Assembly: GCF_932526225.1 (NCBI RefSeq)
Contig: NC_064046.1
Coordinates: 7,613,219 to 7,677,218, forward strand
Origin: Nematostella vectensis
Taxonomy: Eukaryota; Cnidaria; Anthozoa; Actiniaria; Edwardsiidae
Reading direction: 5' to 3'
Length of the DNA stretch: 64,000 nt
Below are positions 1 through 11,400 of the stretch, one piece after another; position 1 is the first letter of the stretch; the number at the start of each line of letters is the position of its first letter. The notes beneath the pieces were generated by a model. That model was not told the origin of the DNA and made no database searches. It was given only the letters and a program-made list of their open reading frames with translations. The position numbers were made by a program, and so were the translations under genes.

Positions 1-1637
1 GTGGTAAGAGATGAGATGGTGGTAAGAGGTGGGATGTTGGTAGGAGGTAGGATGATGGTAAGAGAGGGGATGGTGGTAAGAGATGAGATAGTGGTAAGAG
101 ATGAGATGGTGGTAAGAGATGGGACGGTGGTAGGGGATGGTGGTAAGAGATAAGATGGTAGTAAGAGGTGAGATAGAGGTGGGATGGTGGTAAGAGATGA
201 GATAGTGGTAAGAGAGGAGATGGTGGTGAGAGATGGGATGGTGGTAAAAGGTGGGATGATGGTAAGAGATGGGATGGTGGTAAGAGGTGGGATGGTGGTA
301 AGAGATGGGATGGTGGTAAGAGATGAGATGGTGGTAAGAGATGAGATAGTTGTAACAGATGGGATGGTGGTAAGAGATGGGATGGTGGTAAGAGATGGGA
401 TGGTGGTAAGAGATGGGATGGTGGTAAGAGATGAGATGGTGGTGAGAGATGGGATGGTGGTAAGAGGTGGGATGGTGGTAAGAGGTGGGATGATGGTAAG
501 AGGTGGAATGATGGTAAGAGAGGGGATGGTGGTAAGAGATGGGATGATGGTAAGAGATGGGATGGTGGTAAGAGGTGGAATGATGGTAAGAGATGGGATG
601 GTGGTAAGAGATGGGATGATGGTAAGAGATGGGATGGTGGTAAGAGGTGGGATGGTGGTAAGAGATGGGATGGTGGTAAGAGGTGGGATGGTGGTAAGAG
701 ATGGGATGGTGGTAAGAGAGGGGATGGTGGTAAGAGATGAGATGGTGGTGAGAGATGGAATGATGGTAAGAGATGGGATGATGGTAAGAGAGGGGATGGT
801 GGTAAGAGATGAGATGGTGGTAAGAGGTGGGATGGTGGTAAGAGATGGGATGATGGTAAGTGCTGAGATGGTGGTAACAGGTGGGAAGGTGGTAATAGAT
901 GGGATGGTGGTATGAGATGGTAGTAAGAGATGAGATAGGGGCAAGATATGAGATGGTAGTAAGAGATGAGATAGTGGTAAAAGATGAGATGGTAGTAAGA
1001 AATGAGATGGTAGTAAGAGATGAGATAGTGGTAAGAGATGGGATGGTGGTAAGAGATGGGATGGTGGTAAGAGGTGGGATAGTGGTAAGAGACAAGATGA
1101 TGGTAAGAGATGGGTTGGTGGTAAGAGGTGGGATGATGGTAAGAGGTGGGATGATGGTAAGAGAGGGGATGGTGGTAAGAGATGAGATGGTGGTGAGAAA
1201 TGGGATGGTGGTAAGAGGTGGGATGGTGGTAAGAGATGGGATGATGGTAAGAGATGAGATGGTGGAAAGAGGTGGGATGGTAGTAAGAGATGAGATGGTG
1301 GAAAGAGGTGGGATGGTAGTAAGAGATGAGATGATGGTAAGTGCTGAGATGGTGGTAATAGATGGGATGGTGGTAGAAGATGGGATGGCGGTAAGAGATG
1401 AGATGGTAGTAAGAGATGAGATAGGGGCAAGATATGAGATGGTAGTAAGAGATGAGATAGTGGTAAGAGATGGGATGGTGGTAAGAGATGGGACGGTGGT
1501 AAGAGATAGAGATGGGATGGTGGTAAGAGATGAGATAGTGGTAAGAGATGGGATGGTGGTAAGAGATGGGACGGTGGTAAGAGATAGAGATGGGATGGTG
1601 GTAAGAGATGAGATAGTGGTAAGAGATGGGAAGGTGA
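1..1637. repeat. 18-bp minisatellite array
   Basis: About 90 tandem copies of an 18-bp unit close to GGTGGTAAGAGATGGGAT, with mixed GGT/GAT variants, running off the left edge of the window. Because 18 is divisible by three, long MVVRDG-type reading frames are open by chance; there is no start context, composition or homology supporting translation. On the plus strand each unit carries GGTAAGA, which resembles a 5' splice site. Unit order is variable, suggesting repeated unequal exchange. Confidence 0.95.
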
Positions 1638-2032
1638 AGCATAAAAACAAAATGAAATCAATCATTCAGATAATATTTATGGCAGGTCCCTTTTTGTATC
1701 ACATAAAACACAGTACAAATGAATCTCTGGATCTGAATACCAAACAGCAAAACATATGCATTAGTTATTGAATATGATAGCCAGACAAATAGATATCCTG
1801 TTTTTAATGCTCATTTGCTTGCACATGTTATGGTAAGATTTGATAGCTGCTCGGATACTGCATGAAATATCACCTTCACTATTGTGGTTGTATATTATTA
1901 CAAAAAGCTTTTAGAAAACAAAAGAACCACTAACAGACCATTGCAGGGTTATCACCTATAGTTCAATGCGGTATGACCATCAACAGCAGCAGTAGCAAAC
2001 TGCCATAGCCAAAAAGAATTCATCACTGTCCA
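1638..2032. other. unique spacer, possible SEH1 3' end
   Basis: No gene is recognisable. On the minus strand an ATTAAA hexamer (plus-strand TTTAAT at 1803-1808) lies about 490 nt past the SEH1 stop codon and could be its polyadenylation signal, in which case the 14-bp array would be part of the 3' UTR. This is weak evidence. Confidence 0.3.
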
Positions 2033-2266
2033 CAAGCTGATGTTTACGAGCTGATGTTTGCAAGCTGATGTTCACAAGCTGATGTTTACAAGCTGATGTT
2101 TGCAAGCTGATATTCACAAGCTGATGTTCACAAGCTGATGTTTACAAGCTGATGTTTGCAAGCTGATGTCCACAAGCTAATGTTTACAAGCTGATGTTCA
2201 CAAGCTGATGTTTGCAAGCTGATGTTCACAAGCTGATGTTCACAAGCTAATGTTTACAAGCTGATA
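2033..2266. repeat. 14-bp minisatellite next to SEH1 stop
   Basis: About 17 copies of a 14-bp unit such as AAGCTGATGTTCAC, alternating between TTCAC, TTTAC and TTTGC endings so that a higher-order pattern is visible. It starts about 33 bp beyond the SEH1 stop codon and probably lies in its 3' UTR or immediate 3' flank. Confidence 0.9.
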
Positions 2267-2298
2267 ATCCCTAGCTTATTTGATCACTAAGCTTCTTG

Positions 2299-2465
2299 TT
2301 AGGAGTACCACATGGTCTGTGTTTGGGACTTGAGTGCTGCAAGGCCGCGAGTACCAAAGTTACCCTGGATGTTTTGATCTTCAATGCTTCGACTTAATGG
2401 TGTTGGCACCTGGTTCCCATCGCCTTTTAGCACAGAAATACATTTCCAGTTATCCAGGTAGTTTG
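2299..2465 (-). CDS. SEH1: SEH1 exon 12 and stop
   Basis: Encodes [19 protein letters not shown] and a polar C-terminal tail ending in QTQTMWYS before TAA (2299-2301). Acceptor TTTTTAG|CAAACT. The tail length fits the disordered SEH1 C-terminus. Confidence 0.92.
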
Positions 2466-5400
2466 CTAAAAACAAGATGCATATATTTCATTGTAAGAAC
2501 TAAGGTGGGAAAACAAAATATCACATCTGAATTATCATGAATTATGAATTATTAACTGTTGAATTATGAATTTTTGTTTCTAAAAATGTGTTGGCATGAA
2601 GTACAGACCTTTCCATAGCCTTACTCGACCGTCATCCCCAGATGAAGCCAAGATTGTCCCAGTAACGTTCCACACCACCCTCCACACCTAGAACATGAGA
2701 CCGAACAGAGGACAACATCTTTTTATTTTTGTAGTATAAATTTCTACTATTTTAAAACCTTTTCACAACCCATTTATTAAAAAAAAAACTCAATTGAGAT
2801 ATTAATGATGTTAGCACACCCCCTGGCACTCACCTGTGACTCATGGTCATTAAATTGTGCGACTAAACTGATGTCAAGTTTAGCCAAAGGGGCCCCCAAA
2901 CCAGCAGTTACACCATGCTCATTCCTGTAAGAATAAACTTAAATAAGACATAATGGCCAATACATGGTGTAGACAAGATGGACCATGTACCAGGGCACTT
3001 TGCAATACTTGAGGCACCATGTAATATTTGACACATTTTGCAATACCTGACTCACTGTCCATATGACATCACCTACACATAGGACATCACCTGCCCTTAT
3101 GACTTCACCTACCCATATCACATCACCTGCCCATATGACATCACCTGCCCATATGACATCAAATGCCCATATGACATCACCTGCCTATATGGCTTCACCT
3201 GCGCATATGGCATCACCTACTCATTTGGCATCACCTGCCCATACGACATCACATGCCCATATGACATCACCTGCCCATATTACATCACCTGCCCATATGA
3301 CATCACCTACCCATATGACATCACCTGCCCATATGACATCACCTGCCCATCTGACATCACCAACCCATATGACATCACCAACCCATATGACATCACATGC
3401 CCATATCACATCACCTGCCCATATGACATCACCTGCCCATATGACATCAAATGCCCATATGACATCACCTGCCTATATGGCTTCACCTGCCCATATGGCA
3501 TCACCTACTCATTTGGCATCACCTGCCCATACAACATCACATGCCCATATGACATCACCTGGCCATACGACATCACCTGGCCATACGACATCACCTGCCC
3601 ATATGGCATCACCTGCCTATATGGCATCACCTGCCCATATGGCATCAGCTGCCAATTTGGCATCACCTGCCCATATCACATCACCTGCCCTTATGACATC
3701 ACCTGCCCTTATGACATCACCTGCCCTTATGACATCACCTACCCATATGACATCACCTACCCATATGACATCACCTGCCCATATTACACCACCTGCCCAT
3801 ATGGCATCACCTGCCAATATGACATCACCTGCCCATATCACATCACCTGCCCATATCACATCACCTGCCCATATGACATCACCTACCCATATGACATCAC
3901 CTGCCCATATGACATCACCTGCCCATATCACATCACCTGCCCATATGACATCACCTGGCCATACGACATCACCTGGCCATACGACATCACCTGCCCTTAT
4001 GACATCACCTGCCCATATCACATCACCTGCCCATATCACATCACCTGCCCATATCACATCACCTACCCATATGACATCACCTGCCCATATGGCATCACCT
4101 GCCCATATGGCATCACCTGCCCATTTGGCATCACCTACCCATATGACATCACCTACCCATATGACATCACCTGCCCTTATCACATCACCTACCCATATGA
4201 CATCACCTACCCATATGACATTACCTGCCCATATGAAATTACCTACCCATATGACATCACCTGCCCTTATGACATCACCTGCCCTTATGACATCACCTAC
4301 CCATATCACATCACCTACCCATATGACATCACCTGCCCATATTACACCACCTGCCCATATGGCATCACCTGCCAATATGACATCACCTGCCCATATCACA
4401 TCACCTGCCCATATCACATCACCTGCCCATATCACATCACCTACCCATATGACATCACCTACCCATATGACATCACCTGCCCATATGACATCACCTGCCC
4501 ATATCACATCACCTGCCCATATGGCATCACCTGGCCATACGACATCACCTGGCCATATGGCATCACCTGCCCATATGGCATCACCTGCCCATTTGGCATC
4601 ACCTACCCATATGACATCACCTGCCCTTATCACATCACCTGCCCATATCACATCACCTGCCCTTATCACATCACCTACCCATATGACATCACCTACCCAT
4701 ATGACATTACCTGCCCATATGAAATTACCTACCCATATGACATCACCTGCCCTTATGACATCACCTGCCCTTATGACATCACCTACCCATATGACATCAC
4801 CTACCCATATGACATCACCTGCCCTTATCACATCACCTGCCCATATCACATCACCTACCCATATGACATCACCTACCCATATCACATCACCTACCCATAT
4901 CACATCACCTGCCCATATGACATCACCTGCCCATATGGCATCACCTGCCAATATGACATCACCTTCTCATACGACATCACTTACCCATATGGCTTGAGTT
5001 TCATTATCCTGACATCTTTGGCAGCTATTGCTAGCAAGTGGTATGATCTATAATAAGAATAATACATAGTTTAGCCACTCCCTAGAAGCAGAATGAGCAA
5101 ATACTGTAATTTCAGAAATACGGATTATATCACGCGTTTTTTAAGAATTACTGCTAAATAATTTAAAAAGGCAGTTACCAATAGAACTGCTGTTTCTTGC
5201 AGCTAGTAGCTAGTAGGAATTGTGAGGTTATCATGAATGCAAAATGTTATTTCTGTACAGTAAAGGTTTGCTGTTTAATTTTCTGCTCTCCAGTTCAGCA
5301 CAAGAATTGGAGCATACTTGAAAGTACAGTGATGTTTGTGATACAAGAAATCAGTACAGGCTCCTACACGTACTGATTACCTTCCAAGATTAGGTGAAAA

Positions 5401-8400
5401 CGCCACATCGTGGACAGCATCTGTTATAGCCATCAAAGTCTCAACGCGCTGCCATTTTCTAGAAAATGAAAACTCTAAAACAAAACGCCCAACGGGAGTA
5501 TGCGTTAACAGTTTCAGAGCATTTATATGCAAATGGGTCTGACTTGTCAAAAAATCAGATGTTAGGCTCAATTCTTTTAATTCAGCCAATAATTTGACCA
5601 ACTGCACTGGCTTGTTTTTTTTTTTCTTTGGTCATTTTTGTTCTGCTATTGTTCATACGAAAACATGTTTCACAGGTTTATGGGGAAACACTAAACCCTT
5701 TTTATGTATCTGATAAATCTGTCAAACTTACCTGTTGTCATCATGGTACTCATGGATCTGGACTTTACCACCAACACTAGGATTAGAATCATCACTTCCA
5801 ACTGCCAACATTGCACTATGAACCCTGCACAAACATAGGGATATAAGAGCACTGCACTATGAACTATATGGACAGACATGCGGATATTAGAGCACTGCAC
5901 TATGAACCATGGACAGACATGGGGATATTAGAGCACTGCACTGAACCATGGACAGACATGGGGATATAAGAGCACTGCACTATGAACCATGGACAGACAT
6001 GAGCATGTTAGAGTACTATACCAGACAGTGTAGGCTCTGTACTCAGGAATTTCTTGAATATGTGTTAATTTATATCTTTGTTAAAATACAGCTGTTCTGC
6101 TGACCTTGATGGATTCCAGGAGACACAACTACAGCTCAGCTTGCACTGGATCTCATGCTAAAACAACAAAAGTGTATCATCGGACTTGAACAACAGGGTA
6201 TCATCAGACTAGAACAACAGGGAGTCATCACACTAGAACAACAGGGAATCATTGGACTAGAACAACAGGGAATCATCAGACTAGAACAACAGTGTATCAT
6301 CGGACTAGAACAACAGGGTATCATCTGATTAGAACAACAGGGTATCATCAGACTAGAACAACAGTGTATCATCGGACTAGAACAACAGGGAATCATCGGA
6401 CTAGAACAACAGGGAAACATCAGACTAGAACAACAGGGTATCATCAGACTAGAACAACAGGGTATCACCGGACTAGAACAACAGTGTATCATCGGACTAG
6501 AACAACAAGGAATCATCAGACTAGAACAACAGTGTATCATCGGACTAGAACAACAGGGAATCATCGGACTAGAACAACAGTGTATCATCGGACTAGAACA
6601 ACAGCGAATCATCAGACTAGAACAACAGGGTATCACCAGACTAGAACAAAAGTGTATCATCGGACTAGAACAACAGGGTACCATCGGACTAGAACAACAG
6701 GGAATCATCGGACTAGAACAACAAGGTATCATCGGACTAGAAAAACAGGGTATCATCGGGCTAGAACAACAGTGTATCATCGGACTAGAACAACAGGGAA
6801 TCATCAGACTAGAACAACAATGTATCATCGGACTAGAACAACAGGGTACCATCGGACTAGAACAGGGAATCATCGGACTAGAACAACAGGGTATCATCGG
6901 ACTAGAACAACAGGGAATCATCGGACTAGAACAACAAGGTATCATCGGACTAGAACAACAGTGTATCATCGGACTAGAACAACAGGGAATCATCGGACTA
7001 GAACAACAGGGAATCATCGGACTAGAAAAACAGGGAATCATCGGATAGAACAACAGGGAATTATCGGACTAGAACAACAGGGAATCATCAGACTAGAACA
7101 ACAGGGAATCATCAGACTAGAACAACAGGTTACCATCGGACTAGAACAACAGGGTATCATTGGACTAGAACAACAGGGTATCATTGGACTAGAACAACAA
7201 GGTATCATCGGACTAGAACAACAGGGTATCATCGGACTAGAACAACAGGGTATCATCGGACTAGAACAACAGGGTATTATCGGACTAGAACAACAGGGTA
7301 TCATCGGACTAGAACAACAGGGTATCATCGGACTAGAACAACAGGGTATCATCGGACTAGAACAACAGTGTATCATCGGACTAGAACAACAGTGTATCAT
7401 CGGACTAGAACAACAGGGTATCATCGGACTAGAACAACAGGGTATCATCGGACTAGAACAACAGGGTATCATCGGACTAGAACAACAGGGTATCATCGGA
7501 CTAGAACAACAGGGTATCATCGGACTAGAACAACAGGGTATCATCGGACTAGAACAACAGGGTATCATCGGACTAGAACAACAGGGTATTATCCGACTAG
7601 AACAACAGGGAATTATCGGACTAGAACAACAGGGAATCATCAGACTAGAACAACAGGGAATTATCGGACTAGAACAACAGTGTATCATCGGACTAGAAAA
7701 ACAGGGTATCATCGGACTAGAACAACAAGGTATCACCGGACTAGAGCAACAGAGTATCATCGGACTAGAACAACAGGGAATCATCGGACTAGAACAACAG
7801 GGTATCATCGGACTAGAACAACAAGGTATCATCCGACTAGAACAACAGGGAATCATCAGACTAGAACAACAGGTTACCATCGGACTAGAACAACAGGGAA
7901 TCATCAGACAAGAACAACAGTGTATCATCGGACTAGAACAACAGGGTATCATCGGACTAGAACAACAGGGAATCATCGGACTAGAACAACAGGGAATCAT
8001 CAGACTAGAAAAACAGGGTACCATCGGACTAGAACAACAGGGAATCATCAGACAAGAACAACAAGGTATCATCGGACTAGAACAACAGGGTATCATCGGA
8101 CTAGAACAACAGGAATCATCGGACTAGAAAAACAGGGTATCATCGGACTAGAACAACAGGGAATCATCAGACTAGAACAGGGAATCATCAGACTAGAATA
8201 CAACAAGGTATCATCGGACTAGAACAACAGGGTATCATCGGACTAGAACAACAAGGTATCATCGGACTAGAACAACAGGGGATCATCAAGTTAGAATAAC
8301 AGGGTATCATCGGACTAGAACAACAGGGTATCATCGGACTAGAACAACAGGGTATTATCAGACTAGAACAACAAGGTATCATCGGACTAGAACAACAGGG

Positions 8401-11400
8401 TATCATCGGACTAGAAGGGCAGGAGACATTTTGAAAAGTATGATGGTATATGTACCTGTAATGACCATTGGCTGAGATTCATTACATCTGGAGCCTCATA
8501 AATCCTGACTGTGCCATCTTTTGAGCAAGTAGCCTGCAATAGCAAGCATGTTGCAAAGTTCTAGGAGTTATATTTGGATATTGCCTGGCTTCTTGGCCAC
8601 ACATCTTTCTAAATTTCTCTTTCTATATTTCTATGTATGTCCTGAGCTTTGTTTGGCTCTTTTAAGACAAGCCTGGAATGAGCAAGGTGGTGTGAATTCC
8701 CCCATTTAAAAGTTTACTTCTATCTTATTAAAAAAACATTAATTATTCATTAGCAGAAAAGGCAGGCCTTTTATGCCACAAATGCAAGCAGGATACTCAC
8801 TAATTGTAATCCAAGGTGCCTAGGAGCAAATTTGACATCAGTAACAGATGTTCTGCTATCTACTAATGATGTCCGTTTTACCTGTGGAGGAAAGCCACGA
8901 AAAGATCTACAAACAGCCTATCTTGGGGCAAACTTACAATGGTTAGTCACTACACTTGGCTGTTCACACATGTAAACAGTTTCAAAACACTTTGTATATG
9001 CCTAAATTTAAAGGGAATAATCCAAAAAAGAATAATTGTGCATAAACTATTTTGAGGGAGCTTATTAAGGGACCACAGTGCATATCAAAAAGTGTTTCTT
9101 TTCAGCACAAAAAGCGATGGGGTTGCACCCCAGCGCCTGCCATTTTTGGTTGTATTATAAGATACTGTATACATACTGTATGTCTTTCTATATATTGGGA
9201 TTAGCTTGTTATTAGTAAGTGTAGCCATTTGTGGCTCTACAATTATATCTTGGTAAAACCTAATTACCACTAATGACCATAAACAAGTAAACATTTTGAC
9301 TGTGAGAACACTGATATCATGGGAAAAAGCCTACACAAACTCCCCTTTCTATTTTTTTATTTTTCTTATGAGTGAAATCCAAGATGGCGGTCTAGTGTGC
9401 TATAAAACAATAGCAATTTGGATTAAAATGCTTCAATGCCATCATTTTGATTCTTACTGAATTTTTTGTTTCTGAAATAGGTTGAATTGATGTCATGACA
9501 AGCCTTATTTCTCGAGATTTCAGCTTAAGTCCCTGCAAGCGATAAGAGAATGACTTTAGAGTAAAGGGGGAAAGTACTCTTTTTCTGATGCCACAAAATC
9601 TAATTTGCATATGCTATGGGAGTCAGCTTCGCAATTCACCACCAATTTAAACTTTTTTAAAAGTTAAAATTAAAATTCTAGAGAAAAGATAATATTTTTT
9701 TTTGTACAAACTGCAAGAAAAGATGTTGATGTATCTTATTTCGATAGTTATTTGAACTGAGATATGATATTTAAGATTGAATATAATTTGTCTTGCATAT
9801 ATTTGACATGCATTATATGCTATGTAGGTCTACTGTAATCTTACCCAGTGGCTCTGTCCATGAGAGATTATGTCTCCTGATCCAATGACTAAAATAAAGC
9901 AAAAGGAAAACTTGTAAATATCAAGTGGAATAAGTACAGCCTGGAAGAAACTTAACAGCGCCTCGCGCGTTTTTTTGCGTGTAGTTTGAGTGCAGTGCAT
10001 GCGCGGATTTTGCGTGTAAAACGCTGAGTGACTACACGATCGGTGCATGTATATTTTCTTTGTTATGCAGGAATGTTGGCTATCGTTCGCTAAAATTTTT
10101 AATGCAGGAAAAAGTATCGATAATGCCAAAAATACTTTCATACGAAAGCCACATGAAACGAGGACATGTTAGTTGAAGCGTACGGGCATGTATGCATAAA
10201 AATAATGCGGTACGTCGTCCGTTCCCTCGGCTTGCGTACCACAAAAATAATCGAGTGCTTTACCGATTGTTACGTTCTTTATAGCAAATTCTAGCTTAGA
10301 TATAGAGGATTCTTTCTCGAGGGGTCTGTTTGATGCGCGAGTTTCAAAGCAAGAAAAAAACAGTCATAGTTTAGTTGCCGCCGACATTGCACTGTCTTTG
10401 TTTTGCAAAGGCAAGCGAAGATCAATTGTCACCTCGCCCTCTCGGCTTCGTACAGCTCAAACTGATAGACTACTTTACCGATTGTTACGTCCTTTACAGC
10501 AAATTAAAGCTTAGATATAGAGGATTCTTTTTCGAGGGGTTTGTTTGATGCGCGAGTTTCAAAGCAAGAGAAAACAGTCATAGCTTAGTTGCCGCCGACA
10601 TTATACTGTCTTTGTTTTGCAAAGGCTAGCGAAGATCAATTGTCACCTCGCTTTCTAGGGCTTGCCTACGGCCCAAATTAAATCGACTACTTTACCGATT
10701 GCGACGTTCTTTATAGCAAATTAAAGCTGGGATAAAGAGGATTCGTTTATGAGGTGTCTGTTTGATGCACGAGTTTAATAGCAAGAGAAAACAATCGTAG
10801 TTTAGTCACCGCCGACATTTACATGCTGTTGTCGTCGCCAATGTTTTAAACTAGCGTTTTCAACAATCGAAATTTACGACACTTCCTAAACACAACAACA
10901 TGTCATGCAAGTGACCTACAACTAGCATCCTCGGGGACCCAGGGCGTCGCGGAGATCGGGCACACAGGGAGCGCGCGGCGCCAGAAAGAAACAGGCTGAA
11001 AGACGTCTTTCAGTGCTCTTTCTTACACCAAATTGCAAAGTAATTCCAAGAGCTATCACTCTTGCTTTGTTTAAAAAAAGTTATTTATGCTAATCTCAAA
11101 CTACATTTCCAGCAAGTCAAATGTTGTTGCTTTTTATTTCAAAACCTTTTAGAATGGAATCCCAAATAGTTAAACGAGTTGGCATGCATTTTTTTCCCTT
11201 GTCCATAATTACATCGGAAAAAAGACTAAGATAATATTTGCATTATTGTACTTGTGCTCATCAGTCATCGATGTTTTAGTGAATTTTATATAACTATAGG
11301 TGAATAGTGAATTTCACCTTGTGTAATCAATTTCACAGATAGCCCAAACTCTCTATTTGTGCCTATTTATTTTACTGAAAACATAGTACGTAAAACAAAA

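Noticed and set aside
184-1771. Long MVVRDG-repeat open reading frames
   Set aside because: They follow from an 18-bp repeat unit divisible by three; no start context, domain or exon structure.
3063-4997. 644-codon TSPAHM-repeat ORF and 444-codon opposite-strand ORF
   Set aside because: Both lie in the minisatellite of SEH1 intron 9; frames stay open only because the unit is 18 bp.
6136-8406. Repeat proteins [24 protein letters not shown]
   Set aside because: The 24-bp unit leaves several frames open on both strands; the region is SEH1 intron 5.
6158-8418. CRISPR-like array
   Set aside because: Units are contiguous 24-mers without unique spacers; eukaryotic context and no cas genes.
9085-10141. 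Short minus-strand ORFs in SEH1 introns 2 and 3
   Set aside because: Only the 44-nt exon at 9845-9888 fits splice phase and the protein family; the rest is intronic.
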